This document shows, piece after piece, positions 1-7,459 of a stretch of 64,000 nucleotides of DNA. Numbering within the stretch: position 1 is the first letter of the stretch; each line of letters opens with the position of its first letter. Location: positions 992,001 through 1,056,000 of the forward strand of contig OZ251457.1 of assembly GCA_965242565.1 (NCBI GenBank), written 5' to 3'. The notes under the pieces are model-generated. The model ran no database searches. It had not been told where the DNA came from and was given only the letters and a program-made list of their open reading frames with translations. The position numbers were made by a program, and so were the translations under genes. The DNA comes from CATQGW01 sp965242565. GTDB lineage: Bacteria > Chloroflexota > Dehalococcoidia > Bin125.

Positions 1-2
1 GG

Positions 3-368
3 GACGCGGGCTGGGCCGCGTTCGGCCTGATCATCGCGCTGGTCGCGGCGGCCATTTGGCGCAGGCGGCGAGGCGGGATTGGCCAGCTGGCGCGCTCAGC
101 ATCCTGGGCGGGCGGAATCGTGGTGGCGCTGGTGATCGTGCTGGCGGTCGTGGCGATGGCCGGCTTCGACGAGGCGTTCCGGCAGTTTCACCTGCTGTTT
201 TTCACCAACGATCTGTGGCAGCTGAGCAGCGCCGACGCGTTGATCCAGCTGTTCCCGCAGCGCTTCTTCTTCGACACGACGCTGTTGATCGGCGCGGCGA
301 TCATCATCCCGGCGGCGTTGATCGCGGTGCTGGGGCAGCTGCTAGCGCGACGTATCGAGCCAGCTTGA
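3..368 (+). CDS. C-terminal part of TIGR01906/DUF1461 integral membrane protein
   Basis: The reading frame is open at the left window edge, so only the last 121 residues are seen. They contain two hydrophobic membrane segments (the first after the AAFGLIIALV start, the second around VALVIVLAVVAM), then the family-typical stretch FHLLFFTNDLWQL followed by LIQLFPQRFFFD and a final hydrophobic helix. This FH-LFF-ND-W-L / LI-FP-FF pattern is the hallmark of the DUF1461 family, whose function is unknown. The gene runs convergently into the Cache-repeat gene and the two overlap by 27 bases at their 3' ends. Confidence 0.75.
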   Translation, partial: DAGWAAFGLIIALVAAAIWRRRRGGIGQLARSASWAGGIVVALVIVLAVVAMAGFDEAFRQFHLLFFTNDLWQLSSADALIQLFPQRFFFDTTLLIGAAIIIPAALIAVLGQLLARRIEPA

Positions 369-2534
369 GCCGATCACCACATCGCCGCGCCGCACGACGA
401 GCACGCGCTGCACGCCCTCGCCGTCGGTCGCCGGCAGTTCGAGCCATACGCCGTGATCGCCGGCGGCCTGCGCGGCGGCGGCGAGGTCGAAGCCGCGGTT
501 TTCCGCAATGTCTGCGAGGACTGCGCCCTCGGCGGAGATGATGAAGGCGGCCCAGTGCCCGCTGGCGCTGTCGGCGCGGTTGTAGCGCTCGATCGTGGCG
601 TCGCGCCCGAAGGCGTCGTAGCGCTGCACGGCGGCTTCGACGACGACGCGGGTGAAAGCGTCGGGGTCGAACTGGATCTCGGCGTCGGTCTCGTACCAGC
701 CGGCGGCGAAGAGCAGATCGTCGTGGCGCTGGATCCAGGTGTGCTTCTGCTGATACTGGTAGCCGGCGTCGGGGTTGCGGAAGACGTAGTCCACCCAGCC
801 GCCGTCCTCCGTCGCCGCCAGGAAGGCGGGGCCGTAGTCGTAGCCGGTCGCGTCGACGCGCGAGCCGGGCGGGCGCGGCGCGCCGACCTGCTCCGGCGCG
901 GCGGGGTTGGCCAGCGTGACGCCGGCGGAGTCGAGGATGAAGACGTACCACGGACCGTCGAGCGCGTCGGGCGAGTTGTGGTAGGCGAGCGCCGCCTCGC
1001 GTCCGTCCGCCTGGTAGCGGCGAATCGCGTCGAGCACGAGCGCGCGGGCGTAGGCGCGGGGATCCTCGGCTTTGAGGTCGTAGTTGCGGTCGTACCAGCC
1101 TGAGCCGAAGAGCAGGTCGCCGCTGCGCACCATCCAGGTGTGCTTCTGCTGGTAACGGAACTGCTGCGAGGGGTTGGTGAAGACGTAGCTGACCCAGCGT
1201 CCGTTCTGATCGGCGGCGAACATTTCCGCGCCGTAGTCGCGTCCGGTCACGTCGGTGGCCGCGCGCGCGTCGCTGCCGAGCAGGTCCGGGCGGAAGGGGT
1301 TGGCCAAGCGCGTGCCGTCGGCGTCGTGAATGAAGACGTACCACGCCCCATCCGCGCTGTCCTGATCGTTGTAGTAGTCGATCGCCGCCTGCCGCCCGAG
1401 CGCCCGATGCAGCTGCACCGCGCGCTTCACGAACGATTGCGTGTAGCGGCCCGGCTCGTGGAGCTGCGACGGTCCGTCCTCGTACCAGCCGGAGCCGAAG
1501 ATCAGCCCGCCGCTGCGCACCACCCAGGCGTGCTTGAGTTGCGTCGTCTGTGTGGCCGGGTTGGCGAAGGTGTAGTCCACCCACGCGCCCTCCGCCGTCG
1601 CCAGCGCTTCGATCACCAGCCCGCTGGGATAGCCGTTGGCGTCGCGGATCGCGCTGGAGCGGGTACCGCGCAGGGCGGGATTGGGGGCGTGGGCGACCAG
1701 GCGGTCGTTCTCGATGATGTAGACGTACCACTGCCCGTTAACGCTGCCGGCGGAGTTGTAGTACTCGATCAGCGCGTCGCGCCCAAGCGCGTTGTGCAGC
1801 TGCACGGCGCGGGCGACGAAGGCCTGCGTGTAGGCGGCGGGATCCATCTCCGGCGATGGTCCGTCCTCGTACCAGCCGGAGCCGAAGATCAGCCCGTCGT
1901 GGCGCACCAGCCAGGAGTGCTTGAGCTGCGTGCCGCCCTGCGTAAAGTTGGGGTAGATGTAGTCCATCCAGGCGCCCTGCGGCGCGGCCAACGCGCTGAT
2001 CAGCGGGCCGACTGGATATCCGTCGGGACCGGCGACTTCCGAGAGCGGCGTGCCGGGCCGCGTGGGCACCGCGCCGTGCGCGAGGTTGACGTCGTTTTCG
2101 TCGTAGATGAAGAGGTACCACTGGCCGTCGATGCTCTCGGACAAGTTGTAGTAGTCAACCGTGGCCTGGCGTCCGTCGCGCTGGTAGCGGGCGATGGCGC
2201 GTTCAACGTAGGACTTGGTGTAGGCGGCGGCCTCCGCGGGCGCGGGCCGGGTGGTATCGGCGAGCCGCCCCATCCGCTGGGTAAGCACGGCGATGTCGCC
2301 GCGCAGGGCGCGCAGGTCGTCGCGGGCGAGGCCGAGTTCGGAGCGCACGCCGCCGACATCGGCGCGCAGCCGGGCGAGGTCGTCTTCAAGATCGTCCATG
2401 CGGTCGTAAATGTCGGGCGGCTGCGCAGTGATGGGCGCGTTGCCGGGCAGCGCCAGCAGCGCGATCAGGACAACGGCCAGGACGGCTGCCAGCGCGGCGG
2501 CGCTGAGCGTGGCGAGACGAGCGCGGTTGAGCAT
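342..2534 (-). CDS. Membrane-anchored protein with coiled coil and five tandem Cache-like sensor domains
   Basis: A 730-residue protein. Residues 7-30 are a single hydrophobic signal-anchor; residues about 41-95 are a heptad-rich coiled coil; from residue 105 to the end there are five head-to-tail units of about 125 residues. Each unit has an amphipathic helix (YT-x-V-A-x-GR-A-x-YYN), then GxWYVFI, a short strand with LA(N/H)P, a WVDY segment and an FGSGWY-type end. This is the layout of single Cache-like (sCache_2/Cache_5) extracellular sensors. No kinase, methyl-accepting, cyclase or other output domain follows, which is unusual because Cache domains normally feed a cytoplasmic effector. 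The last unit is the most diverged. It probably sits outside the cell and binds small ligands or partner proteins (inference). Confidence 0.7.
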   Translation of the reverse strand: MLNRARLATLSAAALAAVLAVVLIALLALPGNAPITAQPPDIYDRMDDLEDDLARLRADVGGVRSELGLARDDLRALRGDIAVLTQRMGRLADTTRPAPAEAAAYTKSYVERAIARYQRDGRQATVDYYNLSESIDGQWYLFIYDENDVNLAHGAVPTRPGTPLSEVAGPDGYPVGPLISALAAPQGAWMDYIYPNFTQGGTQLKHSWLVRHDGLIFGSGWYEDGPSPEMDPAAYTQAFVARAVQLHNALGRDALIEYYNSAGSVNGQWYVYIIENDRLVAHAPNPALRGTRSSAIRDANGYPSGLVIEALATAEGAWVDYTFANPATQTTQLKHAWVVRSGGLIFGSGWYEDGPSQLHEPGRYTQSFVKRAVQLHRALGRQAAIDYYNDQDSADGAWYVFIHDADGTRLANPFRPDLLGSDARAATDVTGRDYGAEMFAADQNGRWVSYVFTNPSQQFRYQQKHTWMVRSGDLLFGSGWYDRNYDLKAEDPRAYARALVLDAIRRYQADGREAALAYHNSPDALDGPWYVFILDSAGVTLANPAAPEQVGAPRPPGSRVDATGYDYGPAFLAATEDGGWVDYVFRNPDAGYQYQQKHTWIQRHDDLLFAAGWYETDAEIQFDPDAFTRVVVEAAVQRYDAFGRDATIERYNRADSASGHWAAFIISAEGAVLADIAENRGFDLAAAAQAAGDHGVWLELPATDGEGVQRVLVVRRGDVVIGSSWLDTSR

Positions 2535-2579
2535 CGGAGCGCCTCCGGTCGGATGCGTCGGCGTGCGGGTCGGTAGAGC

Positions 2580-2831
2580 TTAGTTGAGTCCGTGGCCGCC
2601 GGCGCCGCAGCCGCAGGAGCCGCGACCGCACGGGCAGCCGCCGCCGCTCGGCACCGCTTCCGTCGCCGCCTCGGCGTCGTATTGGCCCGCGACCGAGACC
2701 ATCGCGGCGGTCAGCACCTTGGTCGCCGTGTGCCCGATCGCGCACTCGCTGTCCTGCGCGGCCGCGCTCATCGGGCGCCGCTGCGTGAACTTCTCGTTGC
2801 AGGTGCGGCAGTAGTACTCATACATCGGCAT
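2580..2831 (-). CDS. FmdB-like zinc-ribbon protein
   Basis: An 83-residue protein beginning MPMYEYYCRTC, the typical start of FmdB-family zinc ribbons (first metal pair C8/C11). The usual second CxxC pair is not present; C30 and H34 (SECAIGH) may replace it. The C-terminus is Gly/Cys-rich (PCGRGSCGCGAGG). The start at 2831 is chosen because AAGGAG lies 7 bases upstream and because the family begins here; a longer in-frame extension to 2906 has no support. The start overlaps the end of the upstream antitoxin-like gene by 14 bases, so they may be co-transcribed. Members are often annotated as regulatory proteins, but the role is not established. Confidence 0.75.
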   Translation of the reverse strand: MPMYEYYCRTCNEKFTQRRPMSAAAQDSECAIGHTATKVLTAAMVSVAGQYDAEAATEAVPSGGGCPCGRGSCGCGAGGHGLN

Positions 2832-3021
2832 CGTTCGCTCCTTGCGCTCCGTCAAGTGCTTCAGGTTCGTCGGGCCGGTCGGGGTAGGGCGACTCTCCGC
2901 GCGCAACGCGGCGAGCGCGCTCTTCCGCGATCAGCTGCGCGCCGCGCCGCGCAATGCGCCGCCGCCGCTGCTCAGGCAGCCTGGCCAGCAGCTCATCGGG
3001 CGAGACGGTGCGGTCAGCCAT
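2818..3021 (-). CDS. Truncated HigA/XRE-type antitoxin-like protein lacking the HTH domain
   Basis: A 67-residue protein directly downstream of the RelE/HigB-like toxin. Its N-terminal half (DELLARLPEQRRRRIARRG then LIAEERARR) matches the helical lead-in found before the helix-turn-helix of XRE antitoxins paired with Gp49-like toxins. In those antitoxins a DNA-binding HTH follows; here the sequence switches to a Pro/Glu/Asp-rich tail and ends. The ATG at 3021 is preferred over the GTG one codon upstream because GGGAGAG sits just before it. It may still bind the toxin but should have lost operator binding (inference). It shares the IAEERARRV block with the small gene at 3410-3586. Confidence 0.55.
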   Translation of the reverse strand: MADRTVSPDELLARLPEQRRRRIARRGAQLIAEERARRVARGESPYPDRPDEPEALDGAQGANDADV

Positions 3022-3046
3022 CACTCTCTCCCTGTCGGCAGGTTAA

Positions 3047-3388
3047 TCAATGGGCGTCGAATCGTCTATCCGCCGTCGCAATCAGCGCGTCGTAAAACCG
3101 CCGCTCGCTGACGCCCGCTTTGTTTCCGGCAGCGAGCAAGATGGCACGACGCTGGCGGTCAAACGCGAACGCAACGCGCCAGACGCCGCGATCGGCGTCA
3201 AAGCGCAGCTCTTTCATGTTGACATAGCGCGATCCCTTGAGGGTGTCGACGGCCGGACGGCCAAGGGCCGGGCCGAACTCTTTGAGCAGCTCGATGCGCG
3301 CGAACAAGGCATCCTGCACTGCGTCCGGCAGGTGCTCAAGTTCTCGGGCAAACGCAGAATCCAGTCGCACGACCCACGGCACATGCAC
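3047..3388 (-). CDS. RelE/HigB-like toxin (phage-derived Gp49 family)
   Basis: A 113-residue protein of the Gp49/HigB-like branch of the RelE/ParE superfamily, predicted ribosome-dependent mRNA interferases. Family signatures visible are WVVRLD near the start, LGRPAVDTLKGSRYVNMKELR in the middle, WRVAFAFDRQRRAILLAAG, and the C-terminal FYDALIATADRRF. It starts with GTG at 3388, 21 bases after the upstream small antitoxin-like gene and 25 bases before the downstream one, so it lies between two candidate antitoxins. A relic of a second copy of its 3' end lies at 3618-3678. Toxin family assignment is confident; activity is not demonstrated. Confidence 0.82.
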   Translation of the reverse strand: MHVPWVVRLDSAFARELEHLPDAVQDALFARIELLKEFGPALGRPAVDTLKGSRYVNMKELRFDADRGVWRVAFAFDRQRRAILLAAGNKAGVSERRFYDALIATADRRFDAH

Positions 3389-3409
3389 ACCATAGACTGA
3401 GAGGGCGGC

Positions 3410-3586
3410 TTAATCGGCGGAACTGGGCTGCGGCTCGTCTCCGCCCGCGACTCGCGCCCGACGCACTCCCACCCGCCGTGCGCGTTCCTCGGCGATCCAC
3501 TGGGCGGACTGCCGCTCCACCCATGCTTGGTCTTCTTCCGACATCTCGGCGATGATCTCGCCCAGTGGGATCGGTTCAATCGGCAT
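3410..3586 (-). CDS. Small antitoxin-like protein (58 aa)
   Basis: A short gene found by reading the minus strand between the tRNA and the toxin. The product begins MPIEPIPLGEIIAEMSEED, continues WVERQSAQWIAEERARRV, and ends with a basic then acidic tail and a TAA stop. The block IAEERARRV is identical to that of the antitoxin-like protein at 2818-3021, and the spacing (21 bases before the toxin start) fits a toxin-antitoxin operon. No HTH is present. GGAAGG lies about 9 bases before the ATG. Most likely it is the antitoxin of a second, now toxin-less module; it might also neutralise the neighbouring toxin. Confidence 0.5.
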   Translation of the reverse strand: MPIEPIPLGEIIAEMSEEDQAWVERQSAQWIAEERARRVGVRRARVAGGDEPQPSSAD

Positions 3587-3617
3587 GCCGCCCAGCCTTC
3601 CAGCGCCACAGTAGCCA

Positions 3618-3678
3618 ACAGGTGCCGAATCGTCTATCCGCCGTCGCGATCAGCGAGTCGCAAAGCCGCCACGCGCTG
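3618..3678 (-). pseudogene. Relic of a toxin gene 3' end
   Basis: The minus strand here translates to WRLCDSLIATADRRF, nearly identical to the C-terminus of the intact toxin at 3047-3388 (RRFYDALIATADRRF), and the DNA matches over roughly 60 bases. The stop codon and everything upstream are lost; the tRNA-Arg gene region begins shortly after. It sits just before a small antitoxin-like gene, in the same order as the intact pair, so this is the stub of a duplicated toxin-antitoxin module. Confidence 0.6.
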
Positions 3679-3687
3679 CCGGCCGTG

Positions 3688-3693
3688 TACATT
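3688..3693 (+). promoter_or_regulatory. Probable -10 element of tRNA-Arg
   Basis: TACATT ends 7 bases before the first base of the tRNA, matching the TACANT-type -10 elements seen before tRNA-Trp and several toxin genes in this window. No convincing -35 element was seen. Confidence 0.45.
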
Positions 3694-3700
3694 GGCCTCG

Positions 3701-3775
3701 CCCCCCGTAGCTCAGCGGACAGAGCGGCGGTTTCCTAAACCGTGCGCGGAGGTTCGATTCCTCCCGGGGGGACCA
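3701..3775 (+). tRNA. tRNA-Arg (anticodon CCT)
   Basis: Full cloverleaf: acceptor CCCCCCG pairs with CGGGGGG, D-arm GCTCAGCGGACAGAGC, anticodon stem GCGGT/ACCGT enclosing TTCCTAA with anticodon CCT (reads AGG), T-arm GGAGG TTCGATT CCTCC, discriminator A and encoded CCA. It follows a decayed toxin-antitoxin region and precedes a PD-(D/E)XK-like gene. Confidence 0.95.
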
Positions 3776-3798
3776 GTGGATCCACACGGAGAACGACC

Positions 3799-4965
3799 AT
3801 GGCGGAGCGCATCTACCTGCTGGCCGACCAGGGCGGCCTGAGCGAGATGACCGAAGAGCGATTCGACACCGAGGCGACGCTCCAGAAGCTGATCGCCGAG
3901 CACCCCGAACTGCTGGCCGGCGAGCAGATCGACCCGCGCGATCCGCCGCGCTGGATCCTCGTGCGCCGCGAAAAGGGCATCGCCGATACGTCGGAGGCCG
4001 AATATGCGCGTTGGGCGGTCGATCACCTGCTGATCGACCAGAACGCGGTGCCGACGCTGGTGGAGGTGAAGCGCGGCGACAACCGCGAGCTGCGCCGCAC
4101 TGTTGTTGGGCAAATGCTCGAATACGCCGCGCACGCCTCGCGCACCTGGACCGCGGATGAGCTGCGCCGCGTCTTTGAAGCAGCCGGTGAGCAGCAGGCA
4201 GAGGAGGATGGCGCCGCGCCGCAGGATCAGCTGGCGGAACTCTTGGGCGAGGAAGAGCCGGATCAGGACGGCTTCTGGGCCGATGTCGAGACGCATCTCG
4301 CCGCAAAACGCCTGCGCCTCCTGTTCGTGGCCGACGAAATTCCCGACGAGCTGGCGCGAGTGGTCGAATTCCTCAACGAGCAGATGCCCAACGTCGAGGT
4401 GCTCGCCGTCGAAATCAAGCAGTTCCGCGGCGATTCCGGCCAGATTCTCGTCCCGCGCGTGATCGGGGCGCTCGCCGCCGGCCCAAAGACAACGACCGGC
4501 CGCGCCCGCGTCAATCTACGGCGCGAATCGTTCCTCGACGCGTTCGCCGATGAGCGAGCGCGTTCCGCCGCGGCCCGCTTGCTTCAGGTCGCCGACAGCC
4601 ACGGCGCGACGGTAACGCCCGGAGTCAAGGGCATGAGCATCCGCGTGCCGTGCAGCCTGTGGCCGAGCCGGCAGCCATTGACGCTCGCCTGGTTGTACGT
4701 TGAGCCCGACGTTGAGCACTGGTACGTGACGCGCGATTTCAGCTTCGGGACCGCTGCGGGGCAGTACACCCGCTACGAGGTTGACGAACAGTTGCGAACG
4801 CGACTGGACGCATGGGAAAGCGCATTCGCCGACGAGTCGTTCGCCGAGCCGATCGAGGGGCGGGGCATCATCGGCTGCGCGATCAAGCACGCCGACGCCG
4901 CAGCGAACATCGAGACCATTGCGTCGCGGCTCGCCACCACGATCGACGACCTACGCGACCTCTAA
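3799..4965 (+). CDS. PD-(D/E)XK nuclease-like protein of unknown role
   Basis: A 388-residue protein. Residues about 25-115 look like a restriction-endonuclease fold core: a helix with LIAEHPELL, then D75 in AVDHLLID, then LVEVK with E89 and K91, followed by a basic helix RRTVVGQMLEYA. The D...ExK spacing fits the PD-(D/E)XK superfamily, as in DUF91/NucS-like proteins. The rest (residues 130-388) is not recognised but is regularly folded in appearance. The ATG at 3799 is used because the frame upstream runs into the tRNA. No methylase partner is adjacent, so a DNA repair or nuclease role is only an inference. It overlaps the convergent GNAT gene by 4 bases. Confidence 0.6.
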   Translation: MAERIYLLADQGGLSEMTEERFDTEATLQKLIAEHPELLAGEQIDPRDPPRWILVRREKGIADTSEAEYARWAVDHLLIDQNAVPTLVEVKRGDNRELRRTVVGQMLEYAAHASRTWTADELRRVFEAAGEQQAEEDGAAPQDQLAELLGEEEPDQDGFWADVETHLAAKRLRLLFVADEIPDELARVVEFLNEQMPNVEVLAVEIKQFRGDSGQILVPRVIGALAAGPKTTTGRARVNLRRESFLDAFADERARSAAARLLQVADSHGATVTPGVKGMSIRVPCSLWPSRQPLTLAWLYVEPDVEHWYVTRDFSFGTAAGQYTRYEVDEQLRTRLDAWESAFADESFAEPIEGRGIIGCAIKHADAAANIETIASRLATTIDDLRDL

Positions 4966-5567
4966 CCGCCGTCCGCCACAAGCGGCTTTTCCATGCGGTG
5001 GACGATTTCGGAATCGGTGGCGAGGCGCACCCAGAAGCCGCGCCGGGTGCGGACGATGCGGTAGCCGAGCCGCTCGTAGAGCCGAATCGCGCCCTCGTTC
5101 TCCCCGATCACGTCCAACGACATCTTGCGCTTGCCCAGCGCTACGGCCTGCTCTTCGGCCTGCCGCATCAGCGCGGCGCCCAGGCCCAGCCCGCGCGACT
5201 CGGCCGAGACCGAGAGCGACTCCACGTAGTACTCGTCGGGCCCCGGCGCGCCGTAGAGCAGGATGCCGTTGAAGATGATGCGCAGCGCGCGCCAGGGTGA
5301 GAAGCGGCTGAAGAGAGAGACGGCGCTCATGCGGTAGAACTCGCGCCCGGTCACCGAGAACGTGAGCAGGCCGAGGCAGCGCCCGTCGGCGACGGCGGAG
5401 TGGCAGTTGGCGCGGTCGACGGAGTCGTGGAAGAGGCGCACCAGATCGTCGGCGTCGCGGAAGCCGTGGCGCAGCTTGCGGTCGAAGGCGTCGTAGACGA
5501 TCCGCAGCGCGTCCTCCACATGCTGCGGCTCAATCCCCTCCACGATCTCCAAGTTCGGTTCCGGCAT
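4962..5567 (-). CDS. GNAT-family N-acetyltransferase
   Basis: A 201-residue protein. The acetyl-CoA binding core is at residues about 115-175: YYVESLSVSAESRGLGLGAA gives strand beta-4 and the RGxGxG/A pyrophosphate loop, followed by LDVIGENEGAIRLYERLGYR, the classic motif B with N and Y. Substrate cannot be inferred; the 100-residue N-terminal part is divergent. It lies just downstream of the amidase, DinB and methyltransferase genes on the same strand and ends convergently with the nuclease-like gene. Confidence 0.85.
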   Translation of the reverse strand: MPEPNLEIVEGIEPQHVEDALRIVYDAFDRKLRHGFRDADDLVRLFHDSVDRANCHSAVADGRCLGLLTFSVTGREFYRMSAVSLFSRFSPWRALRIIFNGILLYGAPGPDEYYVESLSVSAESRGLGLGAALMRQAEEQAVALGKRKMSLDVIGENEGAIRLYERLGYRIVRTRRGFWVRLATDSEIVHRMEKPLVADGG

Positions 5568-5593
5568 CGCCCCAGCTCCCCCCGGTAGTCCGC

Positions 5594-6898
5594 TCAGTCC
5601 ACGAGCGCGGCCTCAACCTGCACGGCCTGCCCCAACAGCGCCTCGTCGCGCCCGAAGCGGCCGACCAGCTGGAGGCCGAGCGGCAGTCCGTCCACCTCGC
5701 CGAACGGCAGCGAGATGACCGGCATCCCCGCGTGCGTCCAGGGCAGATTCATCGCCGGATCGCCCGTGGAGGAGAGACCGCGCGGCGCGGGGCCGACGGC
5801 GGCAGGGCAGAGCCAAGCGTCGATCTGCGCGCGATCCATCCGCTCGTGCAGACGCTGGCGCAGCTGGATGCGCCCGGCGCGGCCCTGTTCGGCGGCGGCG
5901 CGGTCGATCTTGCGGCCCCGCTCGTAGAGCGCCGCGCTCTCGTGGCGGAACATCGCGCCGTAGCGCGCGTAGCGCTCTTCGTGCTCCACGGCGAACTCGT
6001 AGGTGGTGAGGCGGCGGTGCCGCTCGGCGATCTCGGCGATGTCGCCCAGCGTGGGCGCGAGCTGCACGTCAAAGCCGCGCTCGGCGAGCCGCGCGGCGGC
6101 GCGATCAAGCGCTTCCAGCATCGTGTTGTCGGCCTGCTCCAGATACGGCCCGCGCGGGATGCCGATCCGCGGCCGGCCGGCCTCCGCATCCTCCCCGGCC
6201 CGCCAGCCGATCAGCAGCGATGAGGCCGCCAGCAGCGCGTCGGACGCGCCGGCGGTGAAGAAGCCGACGTGATCGACGGAGCGCGAGTAGTAGAGCATCC
6301 CACCGGTGGGGATGCGGTCGTAGGAGGGCTTGTAGCCCACGACGCCGCAGAACGAGGCGGGGCGAATTACGGAGCCGACCGTCTGCGAACCCAGCGCCAG
6401 CGTCCCCAGCCCGGCCGCGACGGCGGCGGCCGAGCCGCTGCTCGAGCCGCCGGGCGTGTGCTCGCGGTTGTGCGGGTTGGCCGTCGCGCCCGGCGCGAAG
6501 TAGGCGAACTCCGTCGTCACCGTCTTGCCGAAGATCAGCGCGCCGGCGCGGCGCAGCCGCTCCACGGCATCGGCCTCGCGCCCGCTGAACGACTCCGGCG
6601 GCACCGCCGAACCCGCGCGGGTGGGCATCCGGTCGACGTTGAAGATGTCCTTGACCAGCGCGAGCGCGCCGAAGAGCGGCGGTCGGTCGGCGGGATCGGG
6701 CCAACGCTCGCGCAAGGCTCGCGCTTCCGTGGCGAGTCGCTCGCGCAGGCGCGGATCGGGCAGCACCGCGCGAATTTGGGGGTTGACCTCCGCCAGCCGC
6801 TCAAAGCCGCGCTCGAGCTCCGCTTCCAGCGAGGTCTCGCCGCTGCGCAGGCGCGCGGCCTGCTCAGCCAACGAAACGGGGGCGGCCAGCGATGTCAT
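5594..6898 (-). CDS. Amidase (amidase-signature family)
   Basis: A 434-residue enzyme of the amidase signature superfamily, which hydrolyses amide bonds with a Lys-Ser-Ser triad. Visible are K83 in ALVKDIF, the glycine/serine-rich loop GGSSSGSAAA with S152, and the nucleophile region SQTVGSVIRPASFCG with S176; the 24-residue S-S spacing matches the family. Length is slightly short relative to GatA (about 480), and it is not next to gatB/gatC, so a catabolic amidase is more likely than the Glu-tRNA amidotransferase subunit. The start lies 3 bases after the DinB stop, indicating co-transcription with it. Confidence 0.88.
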   Translation of the reverse strand: MTSLAAPVSLAEQAARLRSGETSLEAELERGFERLAEVNPQIRAVLPDPRLRERLATEARALRERWPDPADRPPLFGALALVKDIFNVDRMPTRAGSAVPPESFSGREADAVERLRRAGALIFGKTVTTEFAYFAPGATANPHNREHTPGGSSSGSAAAVAAGLGTLALGSQTVGSVIRPASFCGVVGYKPSYDRIPTGGMLYYSRSVDHVGFFTAGASDALLAASSLLIGWRAGEDAEAGRPRIGIPRGPYLEQADNTMLEALDRAAARLAERGFDVQLAPTLGDIAEIAERHRRLTTYEFAVEHEERYARYGAMFRHESAALYERGRKIDRAAAEQGRAGRIQLRQRLHERMDRAQIDAWLCPAAVGPAPRGLSSTGDPAMNLPWTHAGMPVISLPFGEVDGLPLGLQLVGRFGRDEALLGQAVQVEAALVD

Positions 6899-6901
6899 CT
6901 G

Positions 6902-7432
6902 CTAGAAGCCGAGCCCCTCTTTGCCCTGCATCGTGCGGCCTACATTGATCTGCCCCAGGTGGTTGTTGCTGTGATTGATGATCACCTGGCCGATGATCTC
7001 CCACTTGGGCAGCTCGCCCTGCGGCACGATGCGGGTGATCGAGTTGAGGTATTCGTCGTCCATCGCGCGGATGCGGGGCACGATCACGTCGGCCACCTGA
7101 TTGAGGTAGCCGGCGATCTCCTTGCCCTCCGGGAAGACCCAAGCCGCGACCTCATCGAAGGAGGTGCCAGTGCCCTGGTCCACCTTGGGCAGCCCCCAAG
7201 CCTCGTGCATGTTCTGCTGGAGCCAGATCGGCTGCTCGCGCTCGAACGCGAAGTGGATCAGATTGTCGGCGGTGCGGGCGATGTGCCAGGCCTCGAAGCC
7301 GATGCAGTTCTGGTCGGGGTGGGTGCGGAAATGCACCTCCTCCTGCGTCAGGTCCTCCATCCCCTGCGCGGTCCAGCGCAGCACGCGGTCGGTGAATTTG
7401 GCCAGCACTTCGGCGGCGGCAAGGTCGGGCAT
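6902..7432 (-). CDS. DinB-family metal-binding protein
   Basis: A 176-residue four-helix protein of the DinB/YfiT superfamily. The likely metal ligands are visible: a histidine in the helix AWHIARTADNLIHF, and two in IINHSNNHLGQI near the end. Such proteins are often thiol- or damage-associated metal-dependent transferases or hydrolases, but the specific substrate cannot be told. It sits between the methyltransferase-HNH gene and the amidase on the same strand, spaced by only 27 and 3 bases. Confidence 0.8.
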   Translation of the reverse strand: MPDLAAAEVLAKFTDRVLRWTAQGMEDLTQEEVHFRTHPDQNCIGFEAWHIARTADNLIHFAFEREQPIWLQQNMHEAWGLPKVDQGTGTSFDEVAAWVFPEGKEIAGYLNQVADVIVPRIRAMDDEYLNSITRIVPQGELPKWEIIGQVIINHSNNHLGQINVGRTMQGKEGLGF

Positions 7433-7459
7433 GCGGGTCTCCTGTCGGTCTGGATGCGG

